From assembly GCA_002748735.1 (NCBI GenBank), contig PDTC01000012.1:1-64000 (forward strand): a stretch of 64,000 nt of DNA. Direction: 5' to 3'. This document shows positions 1-7,382 of this stretch, piece by piece. The notes below the pieces were generated by a model, which was not told the origin of the DNA, did not search any database, and saw nothing but the letters and a program-made list of their open reading frames with translations. The stretch's first letter is position 1. The number at the start of each line of letters is the position of its first letter. The stretch is from Desulfobulbus propionicus (GTDB taxonomy: Bacteria; Desulfobacterota; Desulfobulbia; Desulfobulbales; Desulfobulbaceae). A program made the position numbers and the translations under genes.

Positions 1-346
1 ACAACAGAGGAGACAAACACGGTATTGAAACATCTCAAATCCCTTCGCCGATACTAATCAGAGCAGGTTCAACGAGTATTTTCTCAGCCGATAGGCAAAA
101 CTATCAGCACCCCGATGAGTGTATTGGTAGAAAAAATCAATAAACTCTGTGGTGACAATAATGGCAGCAGCAATAAAAATCAAGATATGAAAACCAGGAC
201 TTCATCCATTTCTTTCATCCAATATCACAAAACCAGCGATTAATCATAAGGTTACTTCGAAAGACAAGTGAAACTCTATAAAAAAAGGAAAATCGGGTGA
301 AGTTTTTACAATTCAAAACAGCTTGGGGTGCTAATAGTAAAAGGTA
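1..346. other. Left-edge region without a recognised gene
   Basis: No gene is supported here. The plus-strand frame 1 stays open from base 1 to 243 apart from one in-frame TAA at 55-57, so it may be the eroded end of a gene lying to the left of the window. Its translation is Lys/Ser/Thr-rich and I recognise no family in it. It precedes a decayed transposase, which fits a degraded mobile-element neighbourhood. Confidence 0.3.
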
Positions 347-1016
347 ATGCTTCCACGCTATCACCACTACTTACCCACAGGCTCTCAAATGAGAATACAC
401 CAACCAGGCAAGAAATTACGACAACAAATTCACAATTTTTCGGGTGAACTTTGCAGAGATTTCGGTAAAATCCAGAGCAGATTTGTTGAAGAGATGCTCT
501 TTGGTCTTTCATCAAGCGGCTCAGTCCATCTGACAGGGACAGCCCGCAGCCTTGATGAACCAATTTCTCTACACGCAACTCATAAGAGATTAAGCAGAAA
601 CCGGGGCAACAGTTCGCTGGGGGCAAAAATTGAACAGAAGTTTCTGGACGTTGGCGCAAAATATATTTCACAACAGACTCTTCTCATTATTGATCCTACT
701 ACGTTACGGAAAAAATACGTACAGAAGATAGAGTAGTTAGCCCAGGTTCGTGATGCAAGTGAGAAAATACTGGAGAAAGGACATTGACGCTGTAATGTGG
801 TTGGCTGTGAATCTGGCTCCAACCACATTATACCCTTAGTGGGGAATTATGGTCCCATGATTCTCCTGATTTTATTAGCGAAAATGACCAGATACTCTCT
901 TTGGTAAAGCGGGTCAGGCAAGCTGTAAATTATACGCAGAGTACTTTTGATGAACCTCAAGAGCTCGGGTCCCAAGAATACGACTCTGAGAGGCCAGCAG
1001 ATATCCTGTCCAGTTG
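347..1016 (+). pseudogene. Decayed DDE (IS4-like) transposase, N-terminal part
   Basis: The first frame (347-736) reads like the N-terminus of an IS4-type DDE transposase: a HQPGKKLRQQI start, RRFVEEMLFGL-like and TARSLDEPISLHATHKRLSR stretches, then LLIIDPTTLRKKYVQKIE, where a first catalytic Asp would lie. A TAG at 734-736 interrupts it. The same frame continues as LAQVRDASEKILEKGH, meets TGA, continues as RCNVVGCESGSNHIIPLVG, then slips by one base near 840 into GELWSHDSPDFISENDQIL and runs to TGA around 1016. Two stops and one frameshift in a still readable homologous string show a dead gene. The catalytic C-terminal half is not recognisable downstream. No terminal inverted repeats were identified. 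Confidence 0.7.
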
Positions 1017-1227
1017 AGGAAGAAACCACTGGATTTTGCACAAGAGGAGCATATATCGTCTCCCCAAAAATTCTGTAACTTTTTGCTGATAATTTGGTGT
1101 GATTATGCAAAAAGCAAGATATGCTTGCACGATGTGTACTGCAGCAATTTCTTGCTAGCTTTAACAGCTTGATATTTCTTAAAAGACACCTTGATATGTC
1201 AAAAACCCTGCCATTTCCAAAAAAATA

Positions 1228-2205
1228 ATGAAAAATCAATGTGAAGGGGATCAACAAAGAGCAGAGAAAGAACATCCTCAACACCTTGACCAGGGAGTGA
1301 AACAGTTTACTCTCAGACCCGGCCTTCAGCTCAGCCTTGTTGATCTTCCCCCTGCAGAACCAACACGAGTTGATTTTGAGTTAAACGATGCCCCCCTGGA
1401 ATTTTCCTATCACCTGTCAGGGCAACCACTCTACTGTATTGCCCATGGCAAGGGTGAAACGACCTTTAACGGTGAACCAGGGCTGAATGTCGTTTCAGCC
1501 TTTCCCCATTCTTCAGGTTTTATGGAAATAGGTGGAACTGATCGGAACCGCATGATCGCTATCCATATCGACCCAGTGTTTTTTGCGGGATACTGCAAAG
1601 AACATCTCCACAACTCAGCCAATGCCCTGCCCCCGGCTGTCGAACGCCTGATCAACGAAGAGTGTTTCTCCTATCTATGCCAGCAGGCACAGCTCAATCC
1701 CTCGATGACAAGCGTTGCCAATCAGCTTTTGGCCTGTCCATACGAGGGTATACTCCAACAGATTTTCCTGGAAAGTAAGACGCTGGAGCTGATTGTCCTG
1801 CAACTTGACATGATTGCCTCCTCATCGCAGATCGCCTGTTCCTTGACTCCCAAAGATATTGAACGCGTTCATACGGCAAAGAAGTTGCTCATTGAAAATA
1901 TTCTGGCCCCGCCAGGGCTTTTCCAGCTGGCACGGGCAGTCTCCTTGTCTCACACAAAGCTAAATCAGGGTTTTCGACACGAATTTGGCGTCACCGTGTT
2001 TGAATACTTACGCCAGCATCGACTGCAACAAGGCAAGGAATTACTCGATACCCTGGAAATGAACGTGACAGAAGTCGCTTATGCCACCGGCTTCAGCAGT
2101 CCAAGCCATTTTGCGAAAGCCTTCCGCAACCACTATAAGGTCAAACCCAGCGCTTATCTCAAAGAAGTGCGCCAGCGAAGAATACTCTCTCTCCCTCCAC
2201 TTTAA
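1228..2205 (+). CDS. AraC-family transcriptional regulator (PchR-like)
   Basis: A 325-residue DNA-binding regulator. The last ~100 residues form the double helix-turn-helix AraC domain, with LARAVSLSHTKLNQGFRHEFG as the first recognition region and MNVTEVAYATGFSSPSHFAKAF as the conserved second motif. The N-terminal ~220 residues resemble the sensor part of PchR/IrpA-type regulators that control ferric-siderophore receptors, including a DPVFFAGYCKEHL stretch. The gene lies 173 bp upstream of a TonB-dependent receptor on the same strand, so it is probably that receptor's activator; this is inference from context. The start has no clear Shine-Dalgarno sequence, so the N-terminus is uncertain. 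Confidence 0.88.
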   Translation: MKNQCEGDQQRAEKEHPQHLDQGVKQFTLRPGLQLSLVDLPPAEPTRVDFELNDAPLEFSYHLSGQPLYCIAHGKGETTFNGEPGLNVVSAFPHSSGFMEIGGTDRNRMIAIHIDPVFFAGYCKEHLHNSANALPPAVERLINEECFSYLCQQAQLNPSMTSVANQLLACPYEGILQQIFLESKTLELIVLQLDMIASSSQIACSLTPKDIERVHTAKKLLIENILAPPGLFQLARAVSLSHTKLNQGFRHEFGVTVFEYLRQHRLQQGKELLDTLEMNVTEVAYATGFSSPSHFAKAFRNHYKVKPSAYLKEVRQRRILSLPPL

Positions 2206-2304
2206 TCCCTGCTTGCGGTTTTTCCGGTTCAGCAAATGCCGGAAGATGTTCAGCGTGTGTTAGACAGCGCTAATAGACTTAGGGTATCCTTGCGCAAAAA
2301 CTGG

Positions 2305-2325
2305 ATTTCGTCCACAGGACAAAAT
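2305..2325. promoter_or_regulatory. Inverted repeat, possible operator of the TonB receptor
   Basis: Arms atttcgtcc (2305-2313) and ggacaaaat (2317-2325) are complementary except for one base, with a 3-base spacer. The repeat sits 54 bp before the receptor start, between it and the AraC-family gene. A binding site for that regulator is a reasonable guess, but AraC proteins often use direct repeats and no site of this sequence is known to me. Confidence 0.3.
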
Positions 2326-2378
2326 GCTGCCTGACCGAGACCGCTCTCTAACATTTTACAAGAGGTAAGGAGATAACC

Positions 2379-4493
2379 ATGTCCACTCGCTACTCGATGA
2401 TATCCCTTTATGATAAAATGAAAAAAACACTCGTGCTCCTCTGTGTCTTCTTTCCACCCCTGGCAGAGGCAGTTGAAGAGCAAGGTGACCCTCTTGTGCT
2501 TGAACCGGTTCTGGTCACTGCAGAAAAACGCTCAAAAGAGGTGCAGGACATCCCCGCGAGCATTGCTGTACGTTCGGAGCTTGAGATCGCAGACGCCCGT
2601 ATTACAACTATTCAGGATCTATCCAACCTGACGCCCAATCTCTATATTGCTAACTGGGGGATACGGGGCACATCCTATATTTTTTCCCGAGGGATTGGCG
2701 CGGTGAACAACGAACCAGCCATGGGGTTTTATGTGGATGATATCAGCTATATGGACCCAAGAACTTTTGATTTCAACTTGTTCAATATTGAGCGGATTGA
2801 GGTCCTGCGCGGCCCCCAGGGGACGCTCTATGGAAGAAATTCCCTGGCCGGGGTCATCAACATTGTTACCCAAAAACCTGACAACCAATTTCACGGCACT
2901 GCTACATACAGTTACGGAAAATATAACCTGCATCAGGGTGGTCTCCATCTCCAGACACCACTGATTGAGGACAAACTCTTTTTGGGTTTTTCCGGCAATT
3001 ACCAATCGCGCCAAGGATTTTCGGAAAACGAATTCCTAGACGATGATGTAGATTTTCGCAAATCGATAGGAGGAAAAGCCAGCGTGCGCTGGATACCTTC
3101 TTCTCAATGGGATATTTCATTGGGGATAGACACGGAAAACGTCGATGACGGGGCTTTTCCCCTTGGGAACCTATATGACTTGCGAGATACCCCTCATAAG
3201 GTCTCCTATAATTACGAAGGTGCATATGAACGCGATGTTTTTGGCGAGAGTCTGCGCATCGCCTACAGTGCTCCCCGGTTTACTCTGACTTCCATTTCAG
3301 CGTATCGCACCTTTGACGACATGGCCAAAAACGATCAGGACTTTACGTTCCTGCCCCTCATAACAGCCTGGGAAAAAATTGATGACAAGCAGTTGAGCCA
3401 GGAGTTTCGCCTGGGCTCAACCGAGACTGGAGGGAGGCTGGAATGGCTGGTCGGCCTGTATGGATTTTGCAAGGACAAGGAACATTTTCTCAACCTCAAT
3501 TTTGCCCCAGGATTTATGCTTCCTGATGAGGCTGTCAACAGAGATGGTTTTTCTGACGTTTCAACATCTGGTGGTGCACTCTTCGGCCAGTTTACCTACA
3601 ATCTCTTTGATACTCTTGAGGTAACTGCAGGGCTTCGCTATGACTACGAACGTAACGATGTCAAATATACCGGCAAGATGTACTCCCGTACCATGCCCCT
3701 GGGCCAGACAAACCTGGACGAAACTCAGGACAGCAAGGCCCTTTTGCCAAAGCTGCAGATAGCCTATCACCAGACCCCGGACGCCATGGTCTATGCCGGG
3801 GTTACCCGTGGCTACCGAAGCGGAGGGTTTAACCCCGCTTACATGGATGCTTCAGATCAATTCTTTGATGCCGAGTACAGCTGGAACTACGAAGTTGGCG
3901 TAAAGGCCTCCTGGTTGCAGGATCGCCTGACAACCAATGCTGCCTTGTTCTATATTACACTTCAAGATCAGCAGGTTGTACAACTGCTTCCCAGCGCCGA
4001 TACTGTCATACGCAATGGAGGAGAGGCCAGAAGCTGGGGATTTGAACTGGAGTCAACCGCACTGCTTGCCAGGGGGCTGACTTTTGAAGCAGGCATTGGC
4101 TATACAGAGGCCATCTATACAGCGTATATGGACAAGCTCTCGAACATCGATTATTCAGATAATCAGATGCCTCTTGCGCCGGAATACACCTACAATCTGG
4201 CCCTCCAGTACCGCAGACCACTCAGTAACACCCTAAGCCTGTTTTCACGTATCGAGTTGAATGGTATCGGCGATTTTTACTGGAATGACGCCAACACACT
4301 GAAACAGGACGCATATAGCTTAGTGAACATCCATCTGGGCGTAGAAAGTGAGCAATGGGATGTCCTTTTCTGGGCCAGGAATGTCTTTGACACAGAGTAT
4401 GAAGCCGTGGCCTTTGAATTTCCGGGATCCCAACCCATCGGCCAGTCCGGAGATCCACAAATTTTTGGTTTGACCATTCGTTATCGATTTTGA
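2379..4493 (+). CDS. TonB-dependent outer-membrane receptor
   Basis: A 704-residue TonB-dependent siderophore/metal-chelate receptor of the outer membrane. The ATG at 2379 follows AAGGAG at 2367-2372. A signal peptide is visible at MKKTLVLLCVFFPPLAEA, which begins at a second in-frame ATG, so translation might also start there. Next come a TonB-box-like LEPVLVTAEKR and a plug domain with RGPQGTLYGRNSLAGVINIV, a hallmark of the family. The remainder is a 22-strand-type barrel rich in aromatic and glycine residues, ending in IFGLTIRYRF with the terminal Phe needed for BAM assembly. The ligand cannot be told from sequence. An AraC regulator precedes it and a PepSY membrane protein follows, a common iron-uptake arrangement; the B12-controlled cbiK nearby makes a corrinoid ligand another possibility. 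Confidence 0.93.
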   Translation: MSTRYSMISLYDKMKKTLVLLCVFFPPLAEAVEEQGDPLVLEPVLVTAEKRSKEVQDIPASIAVRSELEIADARITTIQDLSNLTPNLYIANWGIRGTSYIFSRGIGAVNNEPAMGFYVDDISYMDPRTFDFNLFNIERIEVLRGPQGTLYGRNSLAGVINIVTQKPDNQFHGTATYSYGKYNLHQGGLHLQTPLIEDKLFLGFSGNYQSRQGFSENEFLDDDVDFRKSIGGKASVRWIPSSQWDISLGIDTENVDDGAFPLGNLYDLRDTPHKVSYNYEGAYERDVFGESLRIAYSAPRFTLTSISAYRTFDDMAKNDQDFTFLPLITAWEKIDDKQLSQEFRLGSTETGGRLEWLVGLYGFCKDKEHFLNLNFAPGFMLPDEAVNRDGFSDVSTSGGALFGQFTYNLFDTLEVTAGLRYDYERNDVKYTGKMYSRTMPLGQTNLDETQDSKALLPKLQIAYHQTPDAMVYAGVTRGYRSGGFNPAYMDASDQFFDAEYSWNYEVGVKASWLQDRLTTNAALFYITLQDQQVVQLLPSADTVIRNGGEARSWGFELESTALLARGLTFEAGIGYTEAIYTAYMDKLSNIDYSDNQMPLAPEYTYNLALQYRRPLSNTLSLFSRIELNGIGDFYWNDANTLKQDAYSLVNIHLGVESEQWDVLFWARNVFDTEYEAVAFEFPGSQPIGQSGDPQIFGLTIRYRF

Positions 4494-4645
4494 ACAGACC
4501 ATTACCTTGCCGTTGCAGATAACCAGCAGGGCAGGTCGACACCGCAGCCACTCTGACCTCAAAGATGAGTAAAAAACCAACGGCCAGAAACTGCTCTCTT
4601 TTTGATTGCTGGTGTGGAGGCCTGTATTGACTGTTGAACGCTACC

Positions 4646-4676
4646 AAAAAACGCGCTTATGGCTTCCATAAGCGCG
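4646..4676. terminator. Perfect 11-bp hairpin, terminator-like in minus orientation
   Basis: Arms cgcgcttatgg (4652-4662) and ccataagcgcg (4666-4676) pair perfectly around a 3-base loop. A run of six A at 4646-4651 gives it the form of an intrinsic terminator on the minus strand, although no minus-strand gene is supported here. In plus orientation the hairpin lies 158 bp after the receptor stop without a following T-run. It could attenuate between the receptor and the PepSY gene. Confidence 0.4.
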
Positions 4677-4697
4677 AAGGTTTGGCTTGGTCTTCTC

Positions 4698-5189
4698 ATG
4701 AAAATTACGGTACTTAGGTGGTCGCGCTTTCTTCACAAGTGGCTTGGTATTTATATTGCTGTTTTTACAATACTCTGGCTCATTGAACTCCTTGTCCTGC
4801 CCTTGGTATACAGTGTGCAGCCAAGCGCCAATTTTTCTGGACAACCTGCTACCAGGATGACAATTCAGCAGGTCTTGAGCGACGTAACCACAGGTAGGTA
4901 CGGTGCTCCTCAAGACCTTGAACTGCGGTACCAACCAAAGATCCACCGTTACCTGGTTGTCGATAAAAAGAGGTTCACCATTCTTACGATAGATGCCACC
5001 ACCGGTAAGATCCTGACAAAAGAACTTGACCATGATGCACTTTTTTCAAAAAAATCCGGACTTGGCTGGATAAACCAGACGTTGGGCGATTTTCTGAAAA
5101 TCTTTTTTCAGATTTTTTTTGTTATCCTCTCTGTGACCGGTCTCTACCTTGTTCTTTTCCGACAGATGAAAAAGAAAAAAACTAGTTAA
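4698..5189 (+). CDS. Small PepSY-associated membrane protein
   Basis: A 163-residue inner-membrane protein. It has an N-terminal amphipathic/transmembrane segment (LHKWLGIYIAVFTILWLIELLVL), a periplasmic PepSY-like middle (IQQVLSDVTTGRYGAPQDLELRY, then YLVVDKKRFTILTIDATTGK), and a second membrane helix near the C-terminus (FFQIFFVILSVTGLYLVLF) followed by a lysine tail. Such reduced PepSY proteins often sit beside TonB-dependent receptors and are proposed to help release or reduce the imported metal chelate at the inner membrane; the biochemical role is not settled. An in-frame ATG at 4659 lies inside the preceding hairpin, so I prefer 4698, which begins the conserved part. Confidence 0.75.
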   Translation: MKITVLRWSRFLHKWLGIYIAVFTILWLIELLVLPLVYSVQPSANFSGQPATRMTIQQVLSDVTTGRYGAPQDLELRYQPKIHRYLVVDKKRFTILTIDATTGKILTKELDHDALFSKKSGLGWINQTLGDFLKIFFQIFFVILSVTGLYLVLFRQMKKKKTS

Positions 5190-5566
5190 GGTTTTCTCCC
5201 TTTTTCTGTAACTACCTTGTCAGAATCTCTGACAAAAACAGGCATAAACAGGGTGCTCGGCCGGTTTATTGAGGAGGAAACGTTCCTCAATAACAAGCTT
5301 ACTGAAGACAGCGTCCCCTTTCAGCAGGCAATTTTTTAGTGGGTTTTCTCTCCTTGACCTTGCCTTGTCCACATTGCGGTGGCGGATGAAGTAGGCCCAA
5401 AAACCACAAGACACCCTCGCGGAAAAAAACTTACATTCCGGGCCGAACCATGGCTACTCAGCCCGGAATGCGTACAACGCAGAAGCCCCTGCCAGGGTTT
5501 CCTGTAAAGCTTTTTACTCAAAAAATCAAAACAATAACTCTCCTTTTTAAGGATAGTTAGTAACGG
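5190..5566. other. Intergenic region between convergent PepSY gene and cbiK
   Basis: No gene is supported. It contains an imperfect hairpin ttgagg...cctcaa near 5267-5288 and the cbiK terminator at 5423-5470. Short open frames here show no family features. Confidence 0.5.
5423..5470 (-). terminator. Intrinsic terminator of cbiK
   Basis: Read on the minus strand, a perfect 10-bp stem (cattccgggc paired with gcccggaatg, 5434-5443 and 5461-5470) is followed by TAAG and seven T. It lies about 100 bp downstream of the cbiK stop and fits a Rho-independent terminator. Confidence 0.7.
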
Positions 5567-6553
5567 CTAATCGAGCTTCAGGCCTCTGGATTTTGCGGCA
5601 TCGGCTATGTGGCCCACAAAAAGACGGGCAAAGGTCTTATTGCTACCCAATCCTTCAAGGACCGACATGACCTCATAGCCCTCTTGGACAAAAATATTTT
5701 TCCAGGAGTCTTCCTCGTCTCCCGCCATATCATTGGTTGCATGGTCTCCGGCAACGATCATAAAAGGTTTGAGAATCACTTTTTTCGTCTTGACCTGTTG
5801 CAAGGACGCCAGCACATCATCCAGAGAAGGATCTCCTTCGACAACACCAATACGAATGGTGGCATCAGGGTACATTTTTTTCATTTTTTTCTCCGCCTCT
5901 GCATAAACACCAGTTGACCAGTGCTCATTGCCATGCCCCATGTATATGAGAGCTGCTCCTTCTTTTTTTGCCAGCTCCACATCATCGGCAAGAGTGACGA
6001 TCATCTTTTCAATGTCTTCGTGATAGGAATAGACGTCCCCTGGCATACCGAGAGCGGGACGGCCCATAACCATGGTATCAAGAGGCTTCCATTTCCTCTT
6101 CATTGTACGGATAGAAGCAAGTGCGTTCACATACTGCATTAAGTCATGCGACTGCTCCATAAAAAACATATGCGTAGGCTGAACGACAATGTTTGTATAG
6201 CCATCTTCGAGAAGGTCACCAACAGTAGCAATAAAATTTTTTACATAAAGGATCTCTCCAGGAACCCCCTGATTCAACCATTTTTCAGCCTCACCCTGTC
6301 TTTTTTTCCAGACACCACGAATAATATTGGAAGTGAACGTCAGTCTCACCTCGGTGTTTGGATAGGCTTCCTGCACAACATGCATAATGTTTGTAATCGC
6401 TTCGACAGCGCTCGGCACAGTCGTGCCAAAAAACGCGAGAACAATCGCATTGTTCCCAGGTTTCCTTTTCTCCATACCTTGCGAGCCATGAGCGACAGCC
6501 ACTGTAGTCAGCAAAAACGCCATGAGACACCCCGCCTGTACAATCTTCTGCAT
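5567..6553 (-). CDS. cbiK: Exported sirohydrochlorin cobaltochelatase (CbiK family)
   Basis: CbiK inserts Co2+ into sirohydrochlorin in anaerobic cobalamin synthesis. This 328-residue copy begins with a signal peptide (MQKIVQAGCLMAFLLTTVAVAHG), like the periplasmic CbiK of Desulfovibrio vulgaris, which is reported to bind haem and cobalt. The start at 6553 is set by an AAGGAGG Shine-Dalgarno eight bases upstream; an upstream in-frame ATG overlaps it. Family features include FFGTTVPSA near the N-terminus, the metal-binding MGHGNEHW (His207) and VAGDHATNDMAGDEEDSW (His271). It is transcribed alone behind a cobalamin riboswitch and terminator, so expression should fall when B12 is plentiful. Acting outside the cytoplasm, it may serve metal or tetrapyrrole handling rather than only biosynthesis; that is inference. 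Confidence 0.93.
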   Translation of the reverse strand: MQKIVQAGCLMAFLLTTVAVAHGSQGMEKRKPGNNAIVLAFFGTTVPSAVEAITNIMHVVQEAYPNTEVRLTFTSNIIRGVWKKRQGEAEKWLNQGVPGEILYVKNFIATVGDLLEDGYTNIVVQPTHMFFMEQSHDLMQYVNALASIRTMKRKWKPLDTMVMGRPALGMPGDVYSYHEDIEKMIVTLADDVELAKKEGAALIYMGHGNEHWSTGVYAEAEKKMKKMYPDATIRIGVVEGDPSLDDVLASLQQVKTKKVILKPFMIVAGDHATNDMAGDEEDSWKNIFVQEGYEVMSVLEGLGSNKTFARLFVGHIADAAKSRGLKLD

Positions 6554-6599
6554 ACAACCCTCCTTCATGAAGTTGGTGACTGTGGTGCGGGAAATTCAC

Positions 6600-6635
6600 A
6601 AAAAATCCCCGAACCAACAACAATGATCCGGGGAT
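6600..6635 (-). terminator. Intrinsic terminator between riboswitch and cbiK
   Basis: On the minus strand, ATCCCCG pairs with CGGGGAT (6605-6611 with 6629-6635) around a 17-base loop, followed directly by a T-run. It lies between the B12 riboswitch and the cbiK ribosome-binding site. It is the likely expression platform: ligand binding would favour this terminator. Confidence 0.75.
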
Positions 6636-6693
6636 GCCCTCTTTTATCCTCGTATCGATGAGCAATTCTGTCCAGGGAATCACTCCTCTGTAT

Positions 6694-6860
6694 TTCAGGC
6701 AGGTCTTCTGACTTCCGGCTCTTCTTACTTACCGCACCTTCCCGACACTCTTGCTGTCAGTGGCATATTACGGTGTTCATCCCCGGTTACAGCGGCGGGC
6801 CCGTCCCGGATTCGCACCGGGTTCCCTATTAAGCGTCATTTAGCCAATGATGCACCTGAA
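6694..6860 (-). promoter_or_regulatory. Cobalamin (B12/adenosylcobalamin) riboswitch
   Basis: The minus strand carries the conserved cobalamin aptamer signatures in order. These are GGGAACCCGGTGCGAATCCG near the 5' side, GGGCCCGCCGCTGTAACCGG (the B12-box region with its GCCACTG-like partner further on), and the 3' GGAAGTCAGAAGACCTGCC. The closing P1 helix can be drawn from CAGGT at 6854-6858 and ACCTG at 6700-6704. It sits in the cbiK leader, downstream of a good promoter and upstream of a terminator, so transcriptional repression by cobalamin is expected. Confidence 0.95.
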
Positions 6861-6869
6861 ATCACTTAA

Positions 6870-6899
6870 ACTACAACAGGGCCCAATGACCTCTGTCAA
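6870..6899 (-). promoter_or_regulatory. Putative sigma-70 promoter of the riboswitch-cbiK transcript
   Basis: On the minus strand a perfect TTGACA (6894-6899) is followed after 18 bases by TGTAGT (6870-6875). Transcription would begin near 6862, just before the riboswitch P1 helix at 6860, which agrees well with the aptamer boundary. Confidence 0.6.
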
Positions 6900-6900
6900 G

Positions 6901-7382
6901 TTTTTTTCACACTATCCCTGGCCCCCTTTGCCCTGAGAGCTTGTCAAGTCGGCAATTTTAGGCAATCATCTAAATATGTTGATTATTTTTTGTTCTTCTC
7001 GTAAATATTGATAACTTTTTTGCAACAGCAAAAAGATTTTTCCTCGCTCCTTTTGGTTGCTATCTTTGGCTCTCTCTGCTAATTCTCTAATCCTCGCGAG
7101 ATGCAGTGCCCATGGATCGTTTCACAACTGGCCCCGCGTGATATTCTCGTCGATAAAAACTCTTTATAAAGCACCTTTGCAGTTGAGTGAGCCGTTCGTG
7201 TGATGTCTGTACTCTTGTATGGCAACCGTATGGTTGTGCCCAGCCATATTGACGTAGACAGACGCCTTTGTAGCTTTTATCACACTTCTTCTATGGGTTA
7301 AAAAAACAAGATACAACATATTAAAATTACCTTACTTTTCCAGAAAATGACAAAAGGGAAAAGTAACAGGTGGAGACGGACA
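6901..7382. other. Intergenic region between cbiK promoter and nrdA
   Basis: About 480 bp without a supported gene. It is AT-rich near 6950-7050. It contains a small inverted repeat (ggcaacc and ggttgtgcc around 7219-7238) and a cttttttgc/gcaaaaag hairpin near 7014-7034. It should hold the nrdAB promoter, but I see no convincing NrdR box pair or -35/-10 pair. Confidence 0.4.

Noticed and set aside
847-1284. Minus-strand 145-codon frame
   Set aside because: It runs antisense through the transposase relic and into the AraC start, with no family features.
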